Source: Nitrospira sp. MA-1
GTDB lineage: Bacteria > Nitrospirota > Nitrospiria > Nitrospirales > UBA8639
DNA: 64,000 nt
Direction: 5' to 3'
Assembly: GCA_032139905.1 (NCBI GenBank)
Contig: JAQJDB010000007.1
Span: 1,302,001-1,366,000 of the forward strand
Shown: positions 56,842-64,000 of the stretch, piece after piece
How the letters are laid out: each line of letters starts with the position of its first letter
How positions within the stretch are numbered: the first letter of the stretch is position 1
Position numbers and translations under genes: made by a program
Notes under the pieces: generated by a model
Told to the model about the DNA's origin: nothing
Databases searched by the model: none
Seen by the model: the letters and a program-made list of their open reading frames with translations, nothing else

Positions 56842-57844
56842 GTAGGCAGGACGGCAGGGTTCATAAGCGGGAAATGGTTTATTTTCGTGTTGCGCGGATG
56901 GTCGTGAAACTGGAGTGCGAGGGACGCAAATTTTGGATCAACCAGCCAGCATGGTCACGAGGCCCAAGTAAGGTCGGGCCCCAACACAACACATCATTCA
57001 TGGGCTCTGTGTGCTTTGGCTTCCGAAAGAGAAAGATGCCTTGGTCTCCAAAGCGAGAACCAGTCGTGTTTGTCATCAGACTTGTTATCGAGGATCAACC
57101 ATGGAGCTAAGGCACCTGACACAGGCCTTCGCGGTCCCAGGTGGCAGTTAAACACGAAGACCTTTTTGGGTAGATCCCTATCCCGGAATAATACCTATGG
57201 TCTGACCGCATCGGACCGTAGTGGGTTTGGTTTCTGAAACGGAGTTTGACGGTGATCGCCACTTACACGGCTGGTCCTGGCACGTGGATCTCGTCGATGA
57301 GGCCGTGGAAGACGTGAATTTCGATGCGATTTCGTCAAGCTATGGATTCTGACCTGTTACCACTCTACGCGCCTCTGAGATTGGGAGGGAATTCAGAAAA
57401 CGGGGTAAACGTGGTGGTGGGGGCCGTCTATTCGACCTATTGTCCCGACCAAGCCCTGCAATTTGGTGATGCTGTGGTGTGTGGCGGCGATACGCTCGGT
57501 GCCCTTAGCTATGCATTTTTCTCTGTTCATCATTAGGCAATTTTGATCGGATGCCAATCTGACCGGTCGGGATCACGGGTCGGCTACTCCGATTTTGGTG
57601 TCAACCGAAAGCGAAGGGAGGAAGTTCGAAATCTGCTGGAGGGCCGGCTCAATCCACGTGTGGGCTCATATAAACAATCCGCAACCTCTGAAGGAGGTCG
57701 GGAAATCACCTCTTCTCGCCACATCAGCGTCCCGGCTTGCCATAACGCGCAGGGAGAACAAAGTGCGCATTGCTTATCAAGAGTGGAATTTCCTCAGGGT
57801 TGGGATAAGGTGCCACTCGGCTGCACTGTGGCGTTTCGCATCAG
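56842..57844. other. Gene-poor kilobase, probably decayed
   Basis: No gene with a ribosome site and family features. Short frames at 57324-57536 and 57543-57857 have odd composition. TAGGCAATTTTGATCG at 57534-57549 matches the operator at 12 of 16 positions but has no -10 at the expected distance, so it may be a dead promoter of the set. Confidence 0.4.
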
Positions 57845-57887
57845 TGAGCAATTTTGACCAGATCTCATGCTATCTCTTTGCTATGCT
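57845..57887 (+). promoter_or_regulatory. Activator-dependent promoter module 4
   Basis: Palindrome TGAGCAATTTTGACCA (57845-57860) and -10 TATGCT (57882-57887). Predicted start near 57894, 51 bases ahead of ATG 57945. This excludes the upstream in-frame ATG at 57867 as start of the gene. Confidence 0.75.
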
Positions 57888-57944
57888 TTGAATGGACTAA
57901 CAAACGCAACCCCTCTCGCATCCTTGGCTATAGGAGGAGACGTT

Positions 57945-58154
57945 ATGACCTGCCGATCTGCCCGATTGTTTTTAAACCCTGCCCCACTGAATCTGGTCTA
58001 CTGCCGTATGTGTGGCTCGACCGATTTGCAACTGTCCTGTTCATCAAAAACCTTTGGACCACACATGTGTTTGATTTGTGTCCAGTCCCTGATTGAGTTG
58101 GGAACGGCAAAGCAATCTGGCCCTGTGCCATTGCGTGAACTTGTACGTACCTGA
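57945..58154 (+). CDS. Small zinc-ribbon-like protein
   Basis: A 69-residue protein with two cysteine pairs, YCRMCGS and MCLICVQSL, about 20 residues apart, as in zinc ribbons. AGGAGGAGA precedes ATG 57945, and the promoter position agrees with this start. No known family; related in plan to 62132-62347 and the broken gene at 55431. A role in nucleic-acid or protein binding is possible but unproven. Confidence 0.72.
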   Translation: MTCRSARLFLNPAPLNLVYCRMCGSTDLQLSCSSKTFGPHMCLICVQSLIELGTAKQSGPVPLRELVRT

Positions 58155-58278
58155 GCTATGTGCCGCACGGGGGCCTGGCCGGACCCACTGGGCGCTTGAT
58201 GGAACCCCTTGTGGCGGCGGGGCCGCTTCTCCGGTCCGAAACAACCGCGGTCACGTACTCATTTAAATTCACGCAATT

Positions 58279-58321
58279 TGTGCAATATTGAACAGACGGG
58301 GCCAGGCCTTCCCGCCATACT
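58279..58321 (+). promoter_or_regulatory. Activator-dependent promoter module 5
   Basis: Palindrome TGTGCAATATTGAACA (58279-58294) and -10 CATACT (58316-58321). Two changes from the common operator. Predicted start near 58328, leader of about 204 bases to GTG 58532; a 38-codon frame at 58353 in the leader is doubtful. Confidence 0.68.
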
Positions 58322-58531
58322 GGCCAATCATCTGAAGGTGAGGAATGCCAAAATGTTCAAAAGCCGGAACAGGTATCACCGAACCAAGTCTCATTCCAAA
58401 AATGTCCAACATCATGTATCCACGTTTGCGTTGAATGAGCGCCTCTGTGATCTCCAAACAGGACGGTAAAGGTGAAGGGGCTCCGAACACCGTGGATATA
58501 TATGGTCTTATTCGGTTGAAAGGAGCACGCC

Positions 58532-59455
58532 GTGAAAACGCTTACTTCTTCAGTCAAGGGGCTGGTGACGAATCAAGAAGAATTTCAGGAAAGTATTTCG
58601 GCCGATTTTCCGTTTTTCCTGGAACGGTCATCGGGCATTATCAAACGAAATTTACAGGACATGGGGCAATGGGTCGACGACACCTCACATGAAAAATCAC
58701 TTCGCAGGCTGTCCTTTGACCTGGTTGTCTGGTTTATTGAGTATTGCCCATCTCAATTGCCGGGTCATCCTACGGTGTTGTTGGACGGCTTTATTTCGGA
58801 TTTCCTTGAAAGATTCCAGGAATCAAACATTTCGCTGACTTCAAATTCCATTTTGTACCGATTCATTGAAGGACTGCTCCGTCGTGCTGCGGTAAGCCGT
58901 GATGCCCTCATCTGTCTTTTCTATCATTTTTATGGCATGAAACCCGCCGAGGTGGGTCTTCTTCTAGGATTGGAAAAAGGAAAAACGCTGGAGATTTATA
59001 AGGGTTTCGAACGGTGGAGGCAAAAAGGATGGCACCAGGCGGTTGAAGAAATCGGATTGACCGACCAGGACCTGTTCTCATTAGCTGAGACGCAACGGAG
59101 TCAACCTGAAGTCTTCCATGAAAACGTCCAAAAAATTCTGAAACCGTTATCGCCATTCTGTCGTAAAAGTGAACCTCAGTATAACCGGTGTGTGGAAGAG
59201 GAAAAATGGTATGAGATGTTCAGGGAAGGGTATGGGTGTGAATACCGGATGTGGCATTTACCGTTATGCCAGTCCTGTATGCACACCATTACCAAGTTTA
59301 GAGACGTATTTTGGCTCAATGCCACCCTCCCGTCACAACTCCATCTGCATATCTCCCCTCATGTATTGAAAAAAGAAACGAGACGCTGGCTTTCCGTGCC
59401 GGGGAACATTTCTCCTTCGGGGAGCAGTCACTCCCAGTGCCCCGGAGACATGTAA
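58532..59455 (+). CDS. Putative regulator with sigma-region-4-like HTH and Cys cluster
   Basis: A 307-residue protein starting at GTG 58532 after AAAGGAGC. About residues 120-165 (RDALICLFYHFYGMKPAEV...LEKGKTLEIYKGFERWRQ) follow the helix pattern of sigma-70 region 4/ECF HTH domains. No region 2 can be seen in the N-terminal half, which is helical. About residues 208-255 hold a Cys cluster ending CQSC, possibly a zinc site. Family unknown to me. It could be a DNA-binding regulator or a sigma-like accessory factor; this is inference. Confidence 0.6.
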   Translation: MKTLTSSVKGLVTNQEEFQESISADFPFFLERSSGIIKRNLQDMGQWVDDTSHEKSLRRLSFDLVVWFIEYCPSQLPGHPTVLLDGFISDFLERFQESNISLTSNSILYRFIEGLLRRAAVSRDALICLFYHFYGMKPAEVGLLLGLEKGKTLEIYKGFERWRQKGWHQAVEEIGLTDQDLFSLAETQRSQPEVFHENVQKILKPLSPFCRKSEPQYNRCVEEEKWYEMFREGYGCEYRMWHLPLCQSCMHTITKFRDVFWLNATLPSQLHLHISPHVLKKETRRWLSVPGNISPSGSSHSQCPGDM

Positions 59456-59488
59456 GAAGCATAGGCAAAGGGTATGGGCAGTTGATAA

Positions 59489-59617
59489 ATGATGGAAGAG
59501 AAAGGCGATTCTTACGAATGCCAGGAACACATTGTACGGATAAGGAAGTACGTCCATTGGCAAATGACCGCCTATCGGCCCCGAGTCCGGGACTTTACAC
59601 TCCTTGTGGGTGAATGA
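59489..59617 (+). CDS. Possible small protein, 42 residues
   Basis: The frame opens at ATGATG and encodes a charged, His/Tyr-containing peptide (ECQEHIVRIRKYVHWQMTAY). The ribosome site is weak. Protein-like sequence continues in another frame past the stop, so it may be part of a broken gene. Kept because no other gene explains the stretch. Confidence 0.25.
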   Translation: MMEEKGDSYECQEHIVRIRKYVHWQMTAYRPRVRDFTLLVGE

Positions 59618-59777
59618 CCTCACCATTCAACTCCAGGCCGTGTCTACAGTAGCAACTCGCGTCCGTCACCCCTGCGATTGGCAGGGTTCCAGTCGGAGGC
59701 AGGACAGTCTGTGTCTGAGCAGGACGTTTTTTTTGAATGCTCCCTCCAAATCCTTCCTTAAGGTAAATTTTCCAGCG

Positions 59778-59820
59778 TGAGCAATATTGACCAGACATCG
59801 TCCGGTCCGCCCTCCATAAT
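59778..59820 (+). promoter_or_regulatory. Activator-dependent promoter module 6
   Basis: Palindrome TGAGCAATATTGACCA (59778-59793) and -10 CATAAT (59815-59820). Predicted start near 59827, leader of about 77 bases to the CsbD-like gene. Confidence 0.76.
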
Positions 59821-59903
59821 GAACCATAATCAGAATAGGGATAGCAGGGGTGAGTGAGGCGGTTTCCCGGCGATTTTGATTCTTTGACGGGGGAGAGAAA
59901 CGC

Positions 59904-60131
59904 ATGAACGCAGATCAATTCAAAGGAAAATGGATGCAGTTCAAAGGTGAATTCAAGCAGCAGTATGGCAAGTTCACCAATGATGCCTTACGGCAGATCA
60001 AAGGAATTGACGACACCATTATCGGCAAGGTGCAGGAACGGTACGGCGACAAAAAAGATGCACTCATGAAGTGGGAGAAACAAGGCCAGAACTCGTCTAC
60101 GGCCGAGACGGCACACCCAAATATACCCTGA
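59904..60131 (+). CDS. CsbD-like stress protein
   Basis: A 75-residue, very hydrophilic protein of the CsbD family. It starts MNADQFKGKWMQFKGEFKQQ and continues with the second helix DDTIIGKVQERYGDKKDALM. CsbD-type proteins are general-stress induced in many bacteria; their biochemical role is unknown. The ribosome site GGGGGAGAG lies before ATG 59904. Behind promoter module 6, probably co-transcribed with the small gene at 60190. Confidence 0.88.
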   Translation: MNADQFKGKWMQFKGEFKQQYGKFTNDALRQIKGIDDTIIGKVQERYGDKKDALMKWEKQGQNSSTAETAHPNIP

Positions 60132-60189
60132 CGAGAAATTTCCAAGAAGAGTGCAATGCGGAAGCATCCAATTCAGAAAAGAACAAATT

Positions 60190-60540
60190 ATGAAAATACC
60201 CTATCTCATCATCGTGTGCACTGTTTTACTTGTCAGCGGGGCCATCAGCGTCGGATCAACGGACATCATAGGCAAGGCGGGTGAGAAGACATCGATTACT
60301 GACCCGAGGGAGGGTATCGGGTGGCAGATTGATGACGAGACTACTCCTAGACAGGTACGGCTCAACCGCAAGGTCAATTACGTTGGGGTTAACCACCAGG
60401 CGCCGGAGAAGAGTCACCCATCGGTGGAGTTCGACGAAAGGGGGTGGTCCGTTCATCCCAGTCGGCTTCATGCCAGCCGTGTACAATTGTCAATTTTCTC
60501 CTTGTGTCTTCTTTCGATGAAGCCATTAGGGCCTGCGTAA
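60190..60540 (+). CDS. Small secreted hypothetical protein
   Basis: About 116 residues starting MKIPYLIIVCTVLLVSGAIS, a good signal peptide, with a charged mature part (DETTPRQVRLNRKVNYVGV). The last 35 residues look less protein-like, so the natural end may have been lost. Weak ribosome site. Lies 58 bases after the CsbD-like gene. Confidence 0.45.
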   Translation: MKIPYLIIVCTVLLVSGAISVGSTDIIGKAGEKTSITDPREGIGWQIDDETTPRQVRLNRKVNYVGVNHQAPEKSHPSVEFDERGWSVHPSRLHASRVQLSIFSLCLLSMKPLGPA

Positions 60541-60808
60541 CGGAGCGGATGGCCATGAATGCTCATATGAATCCCCAGACCAAAGCATAAGGGACATCAT
60601 GCACGAGCGAGGTCCAGATTATTCTGATCCGTTGCTCAAGGTAGTGTGGACAGCCTTTCGATTTCAGGAGGTAGTGTTCACGGAAAAGTATCTTAGAAAA
60701 ACGAGAATGACTCACGTATCGGGAAGCACATGATCTATTTCGAACTAAAAGGGGCGATACCTCGCAATCGCATGCCAATCCATTTCTAATAGGAAAGGTC
60801 CTCTTGAA

Positions 60809-61180
60809 ATGATCAAGCAACACATTCTCGTGGTCGACGACAACGCTGCCATTCGTAATCTGCTAAAAATCCGCTTGGAATATTCCGGGCACACGGTAGA
60901 TCTTGCTGAAAATGGTGGTGAAGGATTGATGATGCTCGCACAGGCGGAATATGACCTCGTCCTCCTCGATTATATGATGCCTGGAATCACGGGTTTGACG
61001 GTCTTAGAGCACATCAAGGAGCGGTATCCTTCCCTAGCGGTCGTCATGCTCACCGGGCATTCTGACGGCCACATGGAGGGCCAGGCGATTGCGGCAGGGG
61101 CGCGGGCCTGTCTGTATAAACCATTTAATTGGGTGGAGTTGGAAGACATCCTTCGTTGCTCGGTCGGCACGGCTTCATAA
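60809..61180 (+). CDS. Stand-alone response-regulator receiver protein
   Basis: A 123-residue CheY-like receiver with all key residues: the acidic pair in ILVVDDNAAIRN, the phospho-accepting Asp in LVLLDYMMPG, Thr in VVMLTGHSD and Lys in ACLYKPFNW. No output domain. It is followed after 63 bases by the second Crp/Fnr gene on the same strand, so it may feed a signal to that regulator or be co-expressed with it. No kinase in the window. Confidence 0.9.
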   Translation: MIKQHILVVDDNAAIRNLLKIRLEYSGHTVDLAENGGEGLMMLAQAEYDLVLLDYMMPGITGLTVLEHIKERYPSLAVVMLTGHSDGHMEGQAIAAGARACLYKPFNWVELEDILRCSVGTAS

Positions 61181-61243
61181 GAGAGATGGTATCCGAGCGT
61201 CTGGTATCCAGAGTGAAGCACCTTTCCTAAATCAAAAGGAAGT

Positions 61244-61909
61244 ATGGCACCTAAACGAACACCCTCGTTCAATCCGAAAACCTTCCTGAGACAAGTCGGG
61301 AACGGCAAAACCATTATATCGTGTGAAAAAAACCGTGTTCTTTTTTCGCAAGGAGATGCGGCAGATGCCGTCTATTACATTCTGGAAGGAAAAGTCACGC
61401 TCACGGTCGTGTCCAAGCGCGGCAAAGAGGCCGTTGTGGCCATTCTGGAACCAGCGACCTTTTTTGGGGAAGCCTGTCTCACCGGGCAGGTATTGCGTTT
61501 GGAGGCCGCGACGACGGCCGGTGTCGCAAAGATTGTACGCATTGGGAAAGCGGCCATGATCCAGGTGCTTCACGAAGAACCCACCTTCTCCGAACTCTTC
61601 CTCGCCCATCTCCTGGTTCGAAGCCTCCGCATCCAAGAGGATCTGGTCGATCAGCTCTTCAATTCCAGCGAGAAACGACTGGCGCGCCTGCTGCTCCTCA
61701 TGGCCCATTTCGGCAAAGAAAGCGAACCGGAGACCGTCATTGCGAAATTAAGTCAGGAAACGCTTGCGGATATGATCGGCACCACGCGCTCTCGCGTGAG
61801 TTTCTTTATGAATAAGTTTCGAAAACTGGGCTTCATTGAATACGACAGCGGATTGGACAAGGAGTTGCACGTGCACAGGTCTCTTCTGAATGTCGTCCTC
61901 CACGACTAG
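61244..61909 (+). CDS. Crp/Fnr-family transcriptional regulator (paralogue 2)
   Basis: A 221-residue regulator similar along its whole length to 53365-54018. The nucleotide-binding fold shows FSQGDAADAVYYILEGKVTL and FFGEACLTGQVLRLEAAT, without the CRP cAMP contact or FNR cysteine cluster. The recognition helix is TTRSRVSFFMNKF, nearly the same as in paralogue 1, so both should read the same DNA. AAAAGGAAGT precedes ATG 61244. It differs by a longer wing (DSGLDKELHVHRSLLNVV). Located just before module 7. Confidence 0.92.
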   Translation: MAPKRTPSFNPKTFLRQVGNGKTIISCEKNRVLFSQGDAADAVYYILEGKVTLTVVSKRGKEAVVAILEPATFFGEACLTGQVLRLEAATTAGVAKIVRIGKAAMIQVLHEEPTFSELFLAHLLVRSLRIQEDLVDQLFNSSEKRLARLLLLMAHFGKESEPETVIAKLSQETLADMIGTTRSRVSFFMNKFRKLGFIEYDSGLDKELHVHRSLLNVVLHD

Positions 61910-61980
61910 GTTTCCTCCTTTGGTTCAATGAAGGTGAGCCGCAACACCTCTAGCGGAGCCTCCGTTTCCGTTCTCACCCC

Positions 61981-62023
61981 TGAGCAATATTGACCAGACA
62001 GGCCTTGCCCGGGGGCCTATAAT
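61981..62023 (+). promoter_or_regulatory. Activator-dependent promoter module 7
   Basis: Palindrome TGAGCAATATTGACCA (61981-61996) and a consensus -10 TATAAT (62018-62023). Predicted start near 62030, leader of about 102 bases to ATG 62132. It rules out the in-frame ATG at 62027, which would precede the transcript. Confidence 0.78.
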
Positions 62024-62131
62024 TTTATGGAGGTGATGATATCGGGTCGGCCGATCATAGGCCGAGTTTGTACAGAAGAGGCCTGCGGAGAGGGCCATCT
62101 TATGGGAATGATCAAAGATAACCAGGAGGTT

Positions 62132-62347
62132 ATGATGAATTGTGTACGTTGCGGAGGATTTCAAATGTTGGATCAGTTCTACGGCATGGAAAACAATGGA
62201 TCTGTTTGGATGTATGATGCCGTGCGGTGCCTCAATTGTGGATCCATAGAAGAGCCCATGAGGGAAAAAGCGGAGGCGATCGCATCGCTCAGAGCGGAAC
62301 GCCTCAATCAATATGCCTTGAGCGTGCGGGTAGTAGACCACCAATAG
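62132..62347 (+). CDS. Small zinc-ribbon-like protein
   Basis: A 71-residue protein with NCVRCGG at the N-terminus and RCLNCGSIEEP about 30 residues later, a textbook zinc-ribbon spacing. The C-terminal 30 residues form a charged helix. CCAGGAGGTT precedes ATG 62132 (a second ATG follows at once). The frame is open upstream to 62027, but the promoter places transcription start after that. Paralogous in plan to 57945-58154. Confidence 0.75.
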   Translation: MMNCVRCGGFQMLDQFYGMENNGSVWMYDAVRCLNCGSIEEPMREKAEAIASLRAERLNQYALSVRVVDHQ

Positions 62348-62718
62348 GAAAAATCGGGCTCGTTCCTCGTCGTCATTCCTTGCCATCTATCTGGATCGGG
62401 GAGACCGTGGCCGTTTGAACTCCATGCCATCTGGTCTATTCAAATTTCCGGATTTCTCGCAATAAGCTCGCACCGGGAGAATGTCAGTAAGGAGCCGTGA
62501 AAGTCCCGACCGACTACCTGAACCTGGGTGGGGGTGTTGAGTCCCGCCCGGTCCATCCCGCATAAAGACCTGCTACAGAAAAAATTAATGGGTGAGTCAA
62601 GAATACAAAAATCCATCCTTTCAGCATGAATTTGGGGAACGAACGGGAGCAGGGTGGTTGGATATAATTTCTATTCATTCATCATTCATTCCATTTCCTA
62701 CTCAAGGGGGAACCGCGC
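62348..62718. other. Intergenic region
   Basis: No gene. A TATAAT at 62663-62668 could be the -10 of the next gene, but no -35 or copy of the operator stands at the right distance. Confidence 0.4.
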
Positions 62719-63351
62719 ATGATTACCTATTTTCGCCACCTCTATCGTTTCACCATAGGGTTTTGGATTCCACAGACATCCCCTCTCTGTTTTGTGCCCG
62801 TTACCGTTGCAGGAGAGGAGTTCTGTGATAGCCCAAAGCAGCCGTTTTCCTGCCATGCCATACAAAGTTTGTGTGTCGCCATGCTTATAGGCGGATTTCT
62901 CACGGGGTGTATTACCGATGCCACCACTGACCTGACCAAAGCTCCTTTTGATGCTTCCACCGAGCTCACGGACGCTTCGACAGATTCATTTACCAGACTG
63001 ACAGATGGGACCAGTCAAGCGACGAGCGATCTCACCGAGCCCACCAGAGAATTCCTCTCCAGCACGACACCGGGGGCCTGGTTCAATGCAGATGGCATGC
63101 TCAATGCTGACCATAAAAAGATTGCGTTTGTGGTCGTCAACTTTGATAATTTGGAAGAGGATATCGCCAGGGGATCCGGAGAATATCTGGTTTCGCTTTC
63201 GATGTTGATGGGTGTCCCCCCGGATTCCCGATACCGGTTTTTACAATCCGCACAACGGCAACATGGCTATATTTTTGATGAGAGCCAATCCAGGCCTGAA
63301 TCATTTAGACGTCTGATCAAGACCTTACATGTGACGTCACCCTACTCGTAA
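62719..63351 (+). CDS. Lipoprotein with a DUF3015-like domain
   Basis: A 210-codon frame. A lipobox (FLTGC) lies near residue 67, preceded by a hydrophobic core, so the true start is probably downstream of 62719 even though AAGGGGGAACC stands before that ATG. After the lipobox come Asp/Thr-rich repeats (LTKAPFDASTELTDASTDS) and then NLEEDIARGSGEYLVSLSML, the signature I associate with DUF3015. Envelope-located; function unknown. Confidence 0.65.
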   Translation: MITYFRHLYRFTIGFWIPQTSPLCFVPVTVAGEEFCDSPKQPFSCHAIQSLCVAMLIGGFLTGCITDATTDLTKAPFDASTELTDASTDSFTRLTDGTSQATSDLTEPTREFLSSTTPGAWFNADGMLNADHKKIAFVVVNFDNLEEDIARGSGEYLVSLSMLMGVPPDSRYRFLQSAQRQHGYIFDESQSRPESFRRLIKTLHVTSPYS

Positions 63352-64000
63352 AGAACGGTCTGATTAGCGGATTTTTGGCCTGGGGTATGCCTCCTGCATG
63401 CTGTTGATCAAGGCGATATCGATTTCGTTTCTTCTGCTTCTCGTTTTCATTCCGTGCAAACAGGAGGGGGCGTACTATACTTTTCGATGTTCATTATCGG
63501 ATTAAAAAAAATGAATAGATTCCCTCTATCTATCCCCCTTTCAGGTTAGCCGAATGACCTGACGTGCCAATCAATGGGCCGATCTTCCCTTACCCCTGCG
63601 AGTTATAACGGCCACCGGTGAACTCCTTCGTCCCGATTCCATATGGCCGACCTGATTCATCAAATGGTGCGAAATTGAGGGGCGAACGCTATCGGCCTAC
63701 CCAAAAACCCATGTGAGGATATGCCCAAAACAATGATCGACAAGCCAACGATTCTCTCTAAGGGTGGTCTGGCTGTCCAGTTCCACGGACGGTTGCTTTT
63801 AGCCTAGGCTATGCGAGAATTAGATCGGACGATCTGTGAAACCACATGTGGCCGCTTGGTCGTCGCGAGGTCACCGCGATTGAGACCTCTTTCCGGCACA
63901 CAGGGCAAGTGGGAATGGGCAAGGATGATACCCTGCCATTGATACCTTCACCAGAAGGTCTTTGTGGACGACAATATTCTTGGATTTTCCTTTGCCAGTT
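63352..64000. other. Gene-poor end of the window
   Basis: No convincing gene. A 35-residue frame at 63398-63505 (starting MLLIKAISISFLLLLVF) looks like a tiny lipoprotein or signal peptide, without a ribosome site. Nothing else stands out. Confidence 0.4.

Noticed and set aside
57534-57549. TAGGCAATTTTGATCG, a further operator-like site
   Set aside because: Only 12 of 16 bases match and GATCAC stands where the -10 should be; at best a dead copy.
58353-58469. A 38-codon frame in the leader of the 58532 gene
   Set aside because: Basic, low-information sequence with a weak ribosome site; kept only as leader sequence.

Overview
The window looks like an accessory, stress-oriented stretch of a moderately GC-rich Gram-negative chromosome. 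Lipobox outer-membrane lipoproteins, tripartite RND pumps and Shine-Dalgarno-led genes support this. The combination of cytochrome bd oxidase, a GlgE/TreS-maltokinase route, CsbD-, BON- and CBS-type small stress proteins and Crp/Fnr proteins of the RSRVSFF type would fit a Nitrospira-like member of Nitrospirota. That placement is inference; no rRNA or other marker gene is present. I saw no tRNA, rRNA, CRISPR array or insertion sequence.

Layout. (1) 1-6.6 kb: the 3' part of an HtrA protease, small lipoproteins or membrane-anchored proteins, and a soluble pyridine nucleotide transhydrogenase. (2) 7-24.3 kb: two paralogous RND efflux operons (permease, adaptor, outer-membrane factor) on either side of cydAB, an orphan molybdate-type binding protein and a decayed c-type cytochrome region. 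In the second operon the permease is split into its two pseudo-symmetric halves. A complete HtrA follows at 24.9 kb. (3) 26.7-27.6 kb: decaying genes and a strong palindrome. (4) 27.7-37.3 kb, minus strand: acetolactate synthase, alpha-glucan phosphorylase, glucose-6-phosphate dehydrogenase, 6-phosphogluconate dehydrogenase and transketolase, a glycogen-to-pentose-phosphate set. (5) 37.4-45.2 kb: small stress proteins (CBS, BON, YfdX-like), a KtrB/TrkH potassium transporter and a lone receiver domain. (6) 45.5-52.9 kb, minus strand: MscS channel, TreS-maltokinase fusion and GlgE, an osmotic and storage-sugar unit, then a DUF4398-type lipoprotein. (7) 53.3-62.4 kb: the most unusual part. Two Crp/Fnr paralogues bracket a set of small genes.

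Seven promoters in region 7 carry the same module: an imperfect palindrome close to TGAGCAATTTTGACCA followed, always 37 bp from its first base, by a -10 hexamer. This puts the palindrome centre at -41.5, the class II activator position. The genes behind these promoters encode three small CxxC zinc-ribbon-like proteins (one frameshifted), a ferritin-like protein, a CsbD-like protein, a secreted small protein and a protein with a sigma-region-4-like helix-turn-helix plus a cysteine cluster. I propose a local, self-contained stress regulon read by one or both Crp/Fnr proteins, whose recognition helix differs from both CRP and FNR. The mapped promoters also correct two start codons.
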